A stretch of DNA of 64,000 nucleotides from Archangiaceae bacterium (GTDB lineage: Bacteria > Myxococcota > Myxococcia > Myxococcales > Myxococcaceae), in the NCBI GenBank assembly GCA_016714225.1, contig JADJNS010000005.1, forward strand, positions 186,001-250,000. Direction: 5' to 3'. A program made the position numbers and the translations under genes. How positions within the stretch are numbered: position 1 is the first letter of the stretch; the number at the start of each line of letters is the position of its first letter. The notes beneath the pieces are model-generated. The model was not told the DNA's origin, ran no database searches, and saw nothing but the letters and a program-made list of their open reading frames with translations. Shown piece by piece: positions 1 to 8,821 of this stretch.

Positions 1-1
1 G

Positions 2-706
2 CCGGCGGTGCTCGCGCGACACGGAGTCATCTCGGGCCCGGCCGAGGCCTGGCTGCCGCTCACCGGGCTGGGCGCGTTCGGGCCGATGCTCGCCGCCATC
101 ATCTGCGTCTGGCGCGAGCCGCGCGGGGTGCGGGCGCTGTTCGCTCAGCTGAAGGTCTGGCGGGTCGGCCCGCTCTGGTACGCCGTGGCGCTCGGATGCA
201 GCGGCGCGCTGTTCGTCGCCGGCATGGCCCTCGCCTCGCTCTTCGGAGCCGAGGGCCCGTGGTTCTACCCGCCACGCGACGCGCCCCACCTGGTGGCCGC
301 GGTCGTGTTCTCGTTCGGAGAAGAGGTCGGCTGGCGCGGCTACGCGCTGCCGCGCCTGCAGGCACGCCACGGTGCGGTGGTCGCCAGCGCCGTCATCGGC
401 GTGGCCTGGTGCTTCTGGCACGCGCTGATGTTCGACCTCACCGGCATCTCGCTCTGGGTGCTGGCGATGATGCTGCCGTTCTTCGTCGCGGGCAGCGTCG
501 TCTTCACCTGGGTCTGGAACCGCGGCCGGCACAGCCTGCTGCTGATGGTGCTCGCCCACCTCGGCGCGCACCTCAACAACTCGAATCAACCGCTGCCCGG
601 CAACGCGGTGCCGGCGCTGGTGCACAGCGCGGCGTTCGTGGCGTTCGCGCTGCTGCTCCTCGCGGTCGATCGCCGGCACCTGCCCGCTCGCCCCCTCGGC
701 CCGTGA
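2..706 (+). CDS. CPBP family intramembrane metalloprotease (5' end outside window)
   Basis: A multi-pass membrane protein of the CPBP (CAAX-protease and bacteriocin-processing) family, which are intramembrane metal-dependent peptidases. The reading frame is open to the first bases, so the true start is probably upstream; counting from a GTG at 8 it has 232 residues. The family signature is visible: EEVGWR near residues 105-110 (EExxxR), a His in WHALMF near 138, and HLGAH near 184-188. At least five hydrophobic segments are present. The substrate cannot be read from the sequence. The next gene starts 155 bp downstream on the same strand. Confidence 0.85.
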   Translation, partial: PAVLARHGVISGPAEAWLPLTGLGAFGPMLAAIICVWREPRGVRALFAQLKVWRVGPLWYAVALGCSGALFVAGMALASLFGAEGPWFYPPRDAPHLVAAVVFSFGEEVGWRGYALPRLQARHGAVVASAVIGVAWCFWHALMFDLTGISLWVLAMMLPFFVAGSVVFTWVWNRGRHSLLLMVLAHLGAHLNNSNQPLPGNAVPALVHSAAFVAFALLLLAVDRRHLPARPLGP

Positions 707-830
707 AGCATTCAACCGCGAAGGGATGTTCGAGCACCGTCGCCTTCGAGGACAGTGCAACACCCCCTGGCCGCTCCGGCGAAAATTGACCCGAAAAAGC
801 GTCTCGTGGGGAGTGTAAAGCGCGCACCCC

Positions 831-846
831 TGGCACCACGCGTGCT
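831..846 (+). promoter_or_regulatory. weak sigma54-like promoter candidate
   Basis: TGGCAC-N5-GTGCT matches the sigma54 -24 box exactly and the -12 box (TTGC) with one mismatch. It lies only about 16 bases before the ATG at 862, so the transcript would be almost leaderless. This weakens the call. Confidence 0.2.
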
Positions 847-861
847 CAACGGCGGCGCCAC

Positions 862-2853
862 ATGTTCACCGCCCCCAGGCAGTCCCTCAGACTCTCCCTC
901 CCGCTGGCCGCCACCCTCTGGTGCGCCTGCGGAGTCTCCGACGCCGAGCTCGGCACCGAAGGCGCCCCCAGCGACGACGAGCTCTCTTCGACTGGCGGCC
1001 AGGCCCTGGTCAGCTGCGCCGCGCGCACCGACACCGGCTATTCGAACGGCAACGCCTTCGCCATCACCGTGGTCACCGCCGACGGTCAGCCCATCGAGCT
1101 CGCCACCGCCAACGCCTACAGCCTGATGCAGCGCGCCGCCGAAGCCGCCGGCGTGCCCCTGCGCGTGGTCTCGGGCTTTCGCACCATGGCCGAGCAGCGC
1201 TACCTCTACTCCTGCTACGTGAACTGCAACTGCAACGCGTGCACGCTCGCCGCCTCGCCCGGCTACTCGAATCACCAGAGCGGTCACGCGCTCGACCTCA
1301 ACACCGCCGCCGGCGGCGTCTACAACTGGCTCGCCGCCAACGCCGGCCGCTTCGGCTTCGCCCGCACCGTGCCCAGCGAGCCCTGGCACTGGGAGTACTG
1401 GGGCGGCGGCCCCGGCGGCGGCGCCTGCGCGCCCGACGCCCTCGGCCCCGACCTGTGCACCACCGACCAGCGCAACGCCTGCGGCAACTCGGGGTGCGGC
1501 TGCTTTCTCGGAAGCTGCGCGGGCGGCAGCTGCCCCGACTCGACCACCGCGCAGCGCTACCGCGTGCTGACCGGCGACTTCGACGGCGACGGCAAGACCG
1601 ACCTCGCCACCTTGAGCCCGTCGGGCGGTGGCGGCTGGGCCGAGTGGGCCTCGGTCGACCTCTCTACCGGCAGCGGCTTCAGCTCGGCCCGGTGGTACGC
1701 GGCCACGCCCCAGCACATGCGCAACGGCGGCTCGGGCAGCGACTACCGCGTGCTCACCGGCGACTTCAACGGTGACGGCAAGACCGACCTCGCGACCCTC
1801 ATGCGCAACGGCGGCGGCGGCTGGGCCGAGTGGGTCGCCCTCGAGCTCTCCACCGGCAGCAGCTTCGTCTCCACCCGGTGGTACGCGGCGACGCCGCAGC
1901 ACATGCGCAACGGCGGCTCGGGCAACGACTACCAGGTGCTCACCGGCGACTTCAACGGCGACGGCAAGACCGACCTCGCCACCCTCACCCGCAACGGCGG
2001 CGGCGGCTGGTCCGAGTGGGTCGCCCTCGAGCTCTCCACCGGCGGCGGCTTCGTCTCTGCGCGCTGGTACGCGGCCACGCCCCAGCACATGCGCAACGGC
2101 GGCTCGGGCAACGACTACCGCGTGCTCACCGGCGACTTCAACGGCGACGGCAAGACCGACCTCGCCACCGTCACCCGCAACGGCGGCGGCGCGTGGAACA
2201 GCTGGCTGGCGATGGAGCTCTCGACCGGCAGCGGGTTCACCTCGACGGTGTGGCCCGCCGCGACGCCGCAGCACATGCGCAACGGCGGCTCGAACGCCGA
2301 CTACCGCGTGCTCACCGGCGACTTCAACGGCGACGGCAAGACCGACGTCGCCACCCTCACGCGCAACGGCGGCGGCGGCTGGGCCGAGTGGGTCGCGCTC
2401 GAGCTCTCGACCGGCGGCGGCTTCACCTCGACCCGCTGGTACGCGGCGACTCCCCAGCACATGCGCAACGGCGGCTCGGGCGGCGACTACCAGGTGCTCG
2501 CCGAAGACTTCGACGGCGACGGCAAGACCGACCTCGCCACCGTCACCAAGAACGGCGGCGGCGGCTGGGCCGACTGGGCCGCGCTCGAGCTCTCGACCGG
2601 CGGCAGCTTCGTCTCGACCCGGTGGTGGACCCCGACGCCCCAGCACATGCGCAATGGCGGCTCGGGCAGCGACTACCGCGTGCTGAGCGGGCGCTTCAAC
2701 GCCGACGCCAGGGCCGACCTGGTCACCGTCAGCCCCAGCGGCGGCGGCGCATGGAGCACGTGGGACTCGGTCGACCTCTCCACCGGCAGCGGCTTCAGCG
2801 AGTCGGTGTGGTGGACCCCGACGCCCCAGCACATGCGCAACGGCGGCCTCTAG
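862..2853 (+). CDS. Secreted VanY/M15-type D,D-carboxypeptidase-like protein with seven FG-GAP repeats
   Basis: The N-terminus (residues 1-25) looks like an export signal ending in a Cys-rich stretch, so it could be a lipoprotein. Residues about 60-185 form a VanY-like M15 peptidase domain: SGFRT, then SNHQSGHALD (the SxHxxGxAxD zinc motif, near 136) and EPWHWEYW near 173. These enzymes cleave D-Ala-containing peptidoglycan stems, so a cell-wall role outside the cytoplasm is inferred. A short Cys-rich linker follows, then seven 62-residue repeats from residue 233 to the end. Each repeat carries a DFNGDGKTDLAT-type calcium-binding FG-GAP/VCBS loop and ends in TPQHMRNGGS. The repeats probably form a propeller that binds wall or substrate. 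No gene is coupled to it. Confidence 0.85.
   Translation: MFTAPRQSLRLSLPLAATLWCACGVSDAELGTEGAPSDDELSSTGGQALVSCAARTDTGYSNGNAFAITVVTADGQPIELATANAYSLMQRAAEAAGVPLRVVSGFRTMAEQRYLYSCYVNCNCNACTLAASPGYSNHQSGHALDLNTAAGGVYNWLAANAGRFGFARTVPSEPWHWEYWGGGPGGGACAPDALGPDLCTTDQRNACGNSGCGCFLGSCAGGSCPDSTTAQRYRVLTGDFDGDGKTDLATLSPSGGGGWAEWASVDLSTGSGFSSARWYAATPQHMRNGGSGSDYRVLTGDFNGDGKTDLATLMRNGGGGWAEWVALELSTGSSFVSTRWYAATPQHMRNGGSGNDYQVLTGDFNGDGKTDLATLTRNGGGGWSEWVALELSTGGGFVSARWYAATPQHMRNGGSGNDYRVLTGDFNGDGKTDLATVTRNGGGAWNSWLAMELSTGSGFTSTVWPAATPQHMRNGGSNADYRVLTGDFNGDGKTDVATLTRNGGGGWAEWVALELSTGGGFTSTRWYAATPQHMRNGGSGGDYQVLAEDFDGDGKTDLATVTKNGGGGWADWAALELSTGGSFVSTRWWTPTPQHMRNGGSGSDYRVLSGRFNADARADLVTVSPSGGGAWSTWDSVDLSTGSGFSESVWWTPTPQHMRNGGL
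1558..2850 (+). repeat. Seven in-frame tandem repeats, 186-bp period
   Basis: Units begin at 1558, 1744, 1930 and every 186 bp thereafter; the last is a few bases short. Each encodes one 62-residue FG-GAP unit. Unit 6 (AEDF) and unit 7 (NADARADL, with a decayed calcium loop) diverge most. Confidence 0.93.
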
Positions 2854-2879
2854 AGCACCGAACGGCGCTTCAGGTGGCT

Positions 2880-4778
2880 TCAGGTGCCGTGCAGCGCCGC
2901 CTTCACCTCTCCAATCGGGCACAGCTCGCCTTCGCCCGCCGGCTCGGCCTTCGGAGCCGCCTCGGGCGGCAGCAGCTGCTGCAGGTTCCAGCTCTGCATC
3001 GCGCGCAGGCGGGCCAGCTCGAAGTTGGCGTTGCGCACCCGGCCCACCACCAGCGAAGCGATGGCGATGGTGCCGATGAAGCCGCACACCAGCATCATCG
3101 TGGTGTGCGTCGGTGAGAACGGTATCGCGATCGGCAGCAGCAGCAGCCCCTCGTTCACGTAGCGAAAGCTCTGCGGCAGCCACCCCAGCATCGACGCCAC
3201 CAGCGGAGCCGCCACGGTGAACAGGCCCAGGCCGGTGACGAGGCCGCCCCAGCGGCGCCCCAGCGAGATGCGAAAGGCGAGCGTGTTCACCGCCGAGAAC
3301 GCGGGGAGAATCGTCAGCGGCCCGTCGACGAAGAAGATGGTCATGATGGCCAGGTTGCTCAGCAGCAGCGCCGGCAGCGCGTGCAGGCTCTTCGGCCGGG
3401 CCACCGCGTAGCCGGCCCGCAGCGACGAGAGGCCGGCGGCGAGAAACACCCCCGCGCTCAACGCGCAGTACCCGCTGCCGGTCAGCACCGAGAACGCCCC
3501 GTACAGCAGCCCCACGAACACGAACGCGTGGCCGGCGGTGCGCGAGCCGCTGCGCACGCTGGCCGACTCGGTCGCTTCGATTTCGGCGCGGGCCTCGACC
3601 GGTGTCGTCTTGGGCGGAGACTTCAGCAGCTCGAGCAGCATGCTCACCGCCGGGCGGTTGCTGGGGTCGAGCGCCAGCGCCAGGCCCACCTCGCGCAGCG
3701 CGGTCTTGCGGTGCTCGAGCTCGTCGGCGCCTTCGCGGCGCGAGCGCGCCTCGGCCTCGCGGGCCGTCTCGGCGTGCTTGCGCGCCAGGTCAGAGCGCAG
3801 CTCGTTGTCGCGCTCGCCCGCCAGCACCCGATCGACCGCGTCGTGCAGCTCGCGCACGGTGGCGAAGCGCTCGGCCCTTTCGCGCGCCGCCGCCCGCATG
3901 ATGATGACCTCGAGCTCGGGCGCCACGTCGGCGTGCGGTGCCCTCAGGCGCGCGCGGGCGTCGACGCCGTCGCGGGTGTTGATGAGCAGCTCCATGGTGC
4001 TCTTGCCGGTGGCCAGCATCTCGTGGGTGAGCAGCTCGAACAGAATCGCGCCCAGCGCGTAGACGTCGCTGCGCGGGTCGGCCCGCTGGCCGATGACCTG
4101 CTCGGGGCTCATGTAGCCGGGCGTGCCCATCAGCGAGCCCGGCGTGGTGAGGCCCATCGGGCGCGTCTCGATGGGGCCCTCGAGGTGCTCGTCGTCGCGC
4201 GCGTCGATGCGCCGCGCCAGACCCCAATCGAGCACGTACACCTCGCCGAAGTCGCCCAGCATGATGTTCGCGGGCTTCAGGTCGCGGTGCAGCCAGCCGT
4301 TCACGTGCGCGTAGTCGACCGCCTGGCACACCGAGAGAAACGCGCTGAGCAGCCTGCGCCGGGGGAAGCGCTGCGCGAGCTCGGCGCTGCCTTGCGAGAG
4401 CCCGATGATGACGTCGTACAGCGACACCCCGTGCACCCGCTTCATCGCGAAGTACGGCGCGCCGTCGGCGCCCACTCCCAATTCGTAGACCGGCACGATC
4501 GAGGGGTGCTCGAGCTGGCCCTGCACCTGCGCCTCGCGCACGAAGCGCGACAGCTCGGCGCGGTTCTTGGTGGTGGCGGTCTTCAGCGCGATGTGCCGGT
4601 TGAGGCGCACGTCGCGGCACTGGCGAATCTCTCCCATGCCGCCCTTGCCGATGACCGAGCCCGGGTCGTAGCGGTCGGTGCGCACCAGCTCTTCGAGCTG
4701 CGGGCCGGGGAGCTCGGCGATGGGTGCGTGCAGCGTCGCGGGGGCGGGGCTCAGGGTCGGGAGAGTGCCGTCGTCCAT
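2880..4778 (-). CDS. Membrane-anchored Ser/Thr protein kinase
   Basis: A 632-residue PknB-type (Hanks) kinase. The Gly-rich loop IGKGGMGE is at 43-50, the ATP-binding Lys at 66, the catalytic loop HRDLKPAN at 164-171 and GTPGYMSPEQ near 217. The usual DFG is DWG (184-186), a substitution seen in some active bacterial kinases. After a charged linker near 370-430 there are about six hydrophobic segments, then a short cytoplasmic tail. This differs from the usual single-helix anchor and suggests a membrane sensor domain. I chose the ATG at 4778 because the frame upstream (to 4976) is Arg/Pro-rich and unlike kinase sequence. It converges with the VanY-like gene, 26 bp apart. Confidence 0.9.
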   Translation of the reverse strand: MDDGTLPTLSPAPATLHAPIAELPGPQLEELVRTDRYDPGSVIGKGGMGEIRQCRDVRLNRHIALKTATTKNRAELSRFVREAQVQGQLEHPSIVPVYELGVGADGAPYFAMKRVHGVSLYDVIIGLSQGSAELAQRFPRRRLLSAFLSVCQAVDYAHVNGWLHRDLKPANIMLGDFGEVYVLDWGLARRIDARDDEHLEGPIETRPMGLTTPGSLMGTPGYMSPEQVIGQRADPRSDVYALGAILFELLTHEMLATGKSTMELLINTRDGVDARARLRAPHADVAPELEVIIMRAAARERAERFATVRELHDAVDRVLAGERDNELRSDLARKHAETAREAEARSRREGADELEHRKTALREVGLALALDPSNRPAVSMLLELLKSPPKTTPVEARAEIEATESASVRSGSRTAGHAFVFVGLLYGAFSVLTGSGYCALSAGVFLAAGLSSLRAGYAVARPKSLHALPALLLSNLAIMTIFFVDGPLTILPAFSAVNTLAFRISLGRRWGGLVTGLGLFTVAAPLVASMLGWLPQSFRYVNEGLLLLPIAIPFSPTHTTMMLVCGFIGTIAIASLVVGRVRNANFELARLRAMQSWNLQQLLPPEAAPKAEPAGEGELCPIGEVKAALHGT

Positions 4779-4870
4779 GGGCACGAACGGTAACAGGGAG
4801 GGTCTCGGCCGACATCGCCCGGCCCGGCAGGGTGTCGGCAGGTGTGGTCGCGCGTGCGCTGCCGCGCTGA

Positions 4871-5638
4871 TCAGCTCGAGGGCGCGCGCTCGAGCCGCCA
4901 CGCCTGCAGGTACGCGATGGCGGCCAGCACCGCGACCGCCAGGGCGGGCAGCACCATCGCCCAGCGGCTCCACCACACCGTGACCGAAGCCCCGAGCACC
5001 GCGCCGACCACGAAGGCGAAGACGATGACGCCGAGCAGAATCGAGCGCGTCTGCACCGGGCGCTCGGCCGGCGCCGCGGCCCCCACCAGCATCGGCACCG
5101 CCTGCTTCAGCTTCGCGCGGTGCCAGCGGTACCAGCGCGCCACCTCGATGGCGAGGTCGGTGAGCACGCCGGTCAGGTGCGTGGTGCGCACCACCGAGCC
5201 CGACAACTTCGTCACCAGGCTGTTCTGCAGGCCCATCGCGAGGCTCAAGATGGAGGCCTCGGCGTCGAGCACCCGCGGGTGGGTGGCGTCAGACAGCCCG
5301 GCGACGAACACGAACAGCAGCAGCAGCACCGCCTCGAGCAGCAGCGCCATGCCGTAGCCGCGGCGCATGCGCTCGCGGGTGTGGCTCTCGATGATCAGCG
5401 TGGCCAGAAAGGCGCCGCCGAAGAACATCACCACCAGCAGCACCGCGAAGAACGCCGCCGCCGGCTCTCCCCGGGCCACGTCGGTGCTGATGCGGCCCAC
5501 GTTGCCGGTGACGTGCGAGGTGAAGCTGCCGATGAGAATGAAGCCGCCCGAGTTGCAGAAGCCGGCGATCAGCGCGAGCACGCCGGCCAGCACCGCGTTG
5601 CGGGTCGGGTCACGCGACGGCCCTTCGTGACTGAACAC
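4871..5638 (-). CDS. YoaK/DUF1275 family membrane protein
   Basis: A 255-residue protein matching the YoaK (DUF1275) family. The N-terminal segment ALIAGFCNSGGFI followed by FTSHVTGNVGR is the family hallmark, and roughly six transmembrane helices follow. Function is unknown for most members; transport has been suggested. The start is a GTG at 5638 with no clear ribosome site. The gene is divergent from the STAS-like gene, so the 132 bases between them should hold both promoters. Confidence 0.87.
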   Translation of the reverse strand: MFSHEGPSRDPTRNAVLAGVLALIAGFCNSGGFILIGSFTSHVTGNVGRISTDVARGEPAAAFFAVLLVVMFFGGAFLATLIIESHTRERMRRGYGMALLLEAVLLLLFVFVAGLSDATHPRVLDAEASILSLAMGLQNSLVTKLSGSVVRTTHLTGVLTDLAIEVARWYRWHRAKLKQAVPMLVGAAAPAERPVQTRSILLGVIVFAFVVGAVLGASVTVWWSRWAMVLPALAVAVLAAIAYLQAWRLERAPSS

Positions 5639-5770
5639 ACCAGGGAGCTTAGCGGGCCGCGGCCCGTCATGACCGGGTGAAGACGGCCCCAGGCGCCCCG
5701 CCGACCCACCGGGCGCTCGAACGAACCCGGGCAGATCGCCGCGGCACGCGGCGTGGAAAGAGGTGGCCGC

Positions 5771-6172
5771 ATGCGGAACGCGCCCGAACCGGGCCCCACG
5801 GTCGAGATTCGCGTGCAGACGCTCACCCTCACGCCCGACGGCGTGGTGCGGGTGAAGATGAAGCAGGACTCCGAGATGCAGCTCGCAGACGCGCGCGAGG
5901 CGGTGGCCGCGGTGGCCACCCTGGGTGCGGGCCGGGCGCTGCCGGTGATGATCGACCTGAGCGGCGCGAAGTACATCAGCCGCGAGGCGCGGGCGTATCT
6001 CGCCGGCCCCGAGACCGCGAGGGTCGAGACCGCCGCGGCGCTGCTCGTCGACTCACCGGTCACCCGCGCCTTCGGCAACTTCTTTCTCGGCCTCAACAAG
6101 CCGCGCTTCCCCACCCGGCTGTTCACCTCAGAGGCCGACGCCCTGGCGTGGTTGGCGTCGTACACGACGTGA
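5771..6172 (+). CDS. STAS/SEC14-like small protein (DUF7793-type)
   Basis: A 133-residue soluble protein. The pattern VIDLSG-like (VMIDLSGAKYISREAR, near 63-79) followed by FFLGLNKPRFPTRLFTSEADALAWL resembles small STAS/SEC14-like proteins found next to bacterial histidine kinases. I start it at the ATG at 5771 because AAAGAGG lies just upstream; an in-frame GTG at 5753 is possible. Its TGA overlaps the next gene's GTG (GTGA), so the two are probably translated together. An adaptor or sensor partner for that kinase is inferred. Confidence 0.7.
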   Translation: MRNAPEPGPTVEIRVQTLTLTPDGVVRVKMKQDSEMQLADAREAVAAVATLGAGRALPVMIDLSGAKYISREARAYLAGPETARVETAAALLVDSPVTRAFGNFFLGLNKPRFPTRLFTSEADALAWLASYTT

Positions 6173-7185
6173 GCCAGGTGGCGCTCGAGCTGCGCGCGCT
6201 GGTCGAGCGTCACGGTGACGCCGCCGCCCGCAAGCAGCTCGAAGCGCTCGAGACCGAGCTGGGCGCGGCCCGGGCCACCGACGAGCGGCTGCGCGAGCTG
6301 AACGACGGCCTCTACGCGCTCGCCTCGCTCGACTTCTCACGCCCGCCGCGGCCCCGCGGCGACGGCTCGCTCGCCGACGGAGCGCTGGTCTGCCTGACCA
6401 TGCTGGGCGAAGAGCTGGCCGCCTGGCTCGACGAGCGCGCCCGCACCGAGCAGGTGCTCGAGGCGCGGGTCGCGCAGCGCACCGCCGAGCTGGTGCAGGC
6501 CAGCAAGCAGGCGGCGGTGGGGCAGCTCGCCGCCGGCTTCGCGCACGAAATCAACAACCCCCTCGCGGTGATTCTCGCCTTCGCCCAGGGCATCGAGCGA
6601 CGGCTGGCTTTCGAGCACAGCGAGCTCAAGCACCCGGTGTCGTCGATCATTCGCGAGGCGCAGCGCTGCAAGCGCATCGTCGACGAGCTGACCCGCTTCT
6701 CCCGCCTCGACAAGGTGGCCAAAGAGCCCCTGAGCCCCGACGCGCTGGTGCGGCACGCGGTCGAGCTGCTCAAGATGAGGGCCAGCGCCCAAGAGACCAC
6801 CATCGACGTCGAGCTGGCGCCGAAGTCGCCCCCGGTGCACGGCAACCGCTCGCAGCTCGAGCAGGTGCTGGTGAACCTCGGCGTGAACGCCCTCGAGGCG
6901 CTGGCGAGCGGCGGCCACCTCAGGTTCAGGGTCGCTCCCTCGGGCGCCGACCGGGTGACCATCGAGGTGACCGACGACGGGCCGGGCCTTTCAGAGCAGG
7001 CGCGCGCCCACCTGTTCGAGCCGTTCTTCACCACCAAGCCGGTCGGCAAGGGCCTCGGCCTGGGCCTGAGCGTCAGCTACGAAATCGTGCAGCAGCACGG
7101 CGGCAGCCTCGAGGCCGCGGCCGCCGGCGGCGCCAAAGGCACCACCATGCAGGTGCGCCTGCCGGTCTCGGCGCCCGAATCTTGA
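6169..7185 (+). CDS. Cytoplasmic sensor histidine kinase
   Basis: A 338-residue kinase without membrane segments. An N-terminal helical/coiled-coil region (about 1-110) is followed by the phosphoacceptor box GFAHEINNPL with His126, an N box (VLVNLGVNALEA), G1 (DDGPGLS) and G2 (GKGLGLGLS). The HEINNPL form places it with NtrB-like HisKA kinases. It starts at the GTG at 6169, inside the stop of the STAS-like gene, so input may come through that partner. No response regulator is adjacent, making it an orphan kinase here. Confidence 0.9.
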   Translation: MSQVALELRALVERHGDAAARKQLEALETELGAARATDERLRELNDGLYALASLDFSRPPRPRGDGSLADGALVCLTMLGEELAAWLDERARTEQVLEARVAQRTAELVQASKQAAVGQLAAGFAHEINNPLAVILAFAQGIERRLAFEHSELKHPVSSIIREAQRCKRIVDELTRFSRLDKVAKEPLSPDALVRHAVELLKMRASAQETTIDVELAPKSPPVHGNRSQLEQVLVNLGVNALEALASGGHLRFRVAPSGADRVTIEVTDDGPGLSEQARAHLFEPFFTTKPVGKGLGLGLSVSYEIVQQHGGSLEAAAAGGAKGTTMQVRLPVSAPES

Positions 7186-7221
7186 ACAAGGCCCCGGGTC
7201 GCGCAGAATGGCGCCCAACCC

Positions 7222-8082
7222 ATGGCCTGGTTCAGCCTCACCGCCGACGTGAAGCACGAAGAGCTCGAGCGCACCGAGTCGATCCTCCACGACTGCGAGC
7301 CGAGCGGCCTCGAGGTGCGCGACGGGCCGGGCGGCATGCCGGGCATTCGCGCCCCCGCGAGCGGCGAGGCCATCGTCGTCGCGTACTTCGACGGCAAGGT
7401 CGCCGCGTCGAAGGCCGAGAAAGAGCTCAAGAAGTCGAACCCCGCCGCGCGCACCACCATCGAGAAGGTGGAAGACAAAGACTGGTCCACCGAGTGGAAG
7501 ACGCGCATCAAGAACGTCACCGTGGGCCGGCTCTGGGTGGGGCCTCCGTGGGACGTCGAGAAGGCCGCGCCCCACCTCATGCGCCTCGTCATCGAGCCGA
7601 AGATGGCGTTCGGCACCGGCGACCACCCCACGACGTCGCTCTGCCTCGCGGCCGTCGACATGTTCATGGCCGCGCACGCCGGGGCCAGCGTGCTCGACAT
7701 CGGCACCGGCACCGGCGTGCTCGCCTTCGCCGCCGCGAAGCTGGGCGCCTCGCGCGTGGTGGCCACCGACAACGACCCGGTCGCCGTTGCGCTGGCCAAA
7801 GAGGCCGCCAGGGAGAACGACATCGACGGCGTCGAAATCTCCACCAAGAGCTTGAAGCAGGTGAGCGGCACCTTCGACCTGGTGGTCGCCAACATTCTCG
7901 CCAACACCCTCATCGAGCTCGCCCCGCTCATCGTGCCCAAGGTCGGCAAGCGCCTGGTGCTGGCCGGCATTCTCGCGCCCCAGGCCGAGAGCGTCTCGGG
8001 CACCTTCGTCAAGCGCGGGCTCACCGCCCTCGAGCCCACCGCCCAGGGCGAGTGGGTGCGCCTCGACTTCGAGCGGCGATGA
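7222..8082 (+). CDS. prmA: Ribosomal protein L11 methyltransferase
   Basis: PrmA trimethylates ribosomal protein L11 using S-adenosylmethionine. The 286-residue length is normal. Diagnostic motifs are FGTGDHPTT (binding-loop signature), VLDIGTGTGVLAFAAAKLGA (SAM motif I) and VVANILANTL (catalytic N-I-L-A type motif). The N-terminal substrate-recognition domain (about 1-95) is more divergent, as usual. It starts at an ATG 36 bp after the kinase, and its TGA overlaps the rsmE ATG (ATGA). This is a common pairing of two translation-apparatus methyltransferases. Confidence 0.95.
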   Translation: MAWFSLTADVKHEELERTESILHDCEPSGLEVRDGPGGMPGIRAPASGEAIVVAYFDGKVAASKAEKELKKSNPAARTTIEKVEDKDWSTEWKTRIKNVTVGRLWVGPPWDVEKAAPHLMRLVIEPKMAFGTGDHPTTSLCLAAVDMFMAAHAGASVLDIGTGTGVLAFAAAKLGASRVVATDNDPVAVALAKEAARENDIDGVEISTKSLKQVSGTFDLVVANILANTLIELAPLIVPKVGKRLVLAGILAPQAESVSGTFVKRGLTALEPTAQGEWVRLDFERR

Positions 8083-8783
8083 TTCGCCTGCTGCACCCCG
8101 AGGCCCGCGAGGGCGTGCTCACCGTCGACGGCGCGGCGGCGCACTACCTCTTCACCGTGCACCGCCTGCGGCCCGGCGACGCGCTCGAGGTCTTCGACGG
8201 CCGCGGCCAGTCGTTTCGCGCGCGGGTGACGGGCGACAACCAGCTCACCCTCACCGAGCCCAGCACCGCCCCCAAGGTGCGCGAGGTGCACCTGCTGCAG
8301 GGCATGCCCAAGGCCGACAAGCTCGAGCTGGTGGTGCAGAAGGCCTCGGAGCTGTGGGCCACCTCGGTCACGCCGGTGTTCTGCGAGCGCTCGGTGGTCA
8401 AGAGCAGCGACAGCGACGCCAAGAAGGCGCAGCGCTGGCAGAAGATTTCCGACGAGGCCGCGCGCCAGTGCGGCCGCAGCGAGGTGATGAAGGTGAACCC
8501 CGCCGTCTCGCTCGCGCAGGCGCTCGCCCCCCACCCCACCGTGCTGGTGCTCGACGAGAACGAGACCGAGCGAACCCTCTCGAGCGCGGTGCGCGAGCTG
8601 GCCCAGGGCCTGCCGTTCGCGGTGCTGATAGGCCCCGAAGGGGGCCTGGGCCCCGCCGAGCGCAAGCTGCTCGCCGAGCGGGGGGCGACCCGCGTCACCC
8701 TGGGCCGCCTGGTGTTGCGCACCGAGACCGCCGCCCTCGCCGCGCTCAGCGTGGTCAGACACCTCGATGGTCTTCTCGGCTGA
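8079..8783 (+). CDS. rsmE: 16S rRNA (uracil1498-N3)-methyltransferase
   Basis: RsmE is a SPOUT-class methyltransferase that makes m3U1498 in 16S rRNA. The 234-residue length fits. The N-terminal PUA-like part starts MIRLLHPEA and contains HRLRPGDALEVFDGRG. The SPOUT knot is seen as LIGPEGGLGPAE and LGRLVLRTETAALAAL at the C-terminus. The ATG overlaps the end of prmA by four bases. Confidence 0.95.
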   Translation: MIRLLHPEAREGVLTVDGAAAHYLFTVHRLRPGDALEVFDGRGQSFRARVTGDNQLTLTEPSTAPKVREVHLLQGMPKADKLELVVQKASELWATSVTPVFCERSVVKSSDSDAKKAQRWQKISDEAARQCGRSEVMKVNPAVSLAQALAPHPTVLVLDENETERTLSSAVRELAQGLPFAVLIGPEGGLGPAERKLLAERGATRVTLGRLVLRTETAALAALSVVRHLDGLLG

Positions 8784-8821
8784 GCGGCCTTCCCGTTGTA
8801 GCCTCGGCAGGGCTTCCTCAA

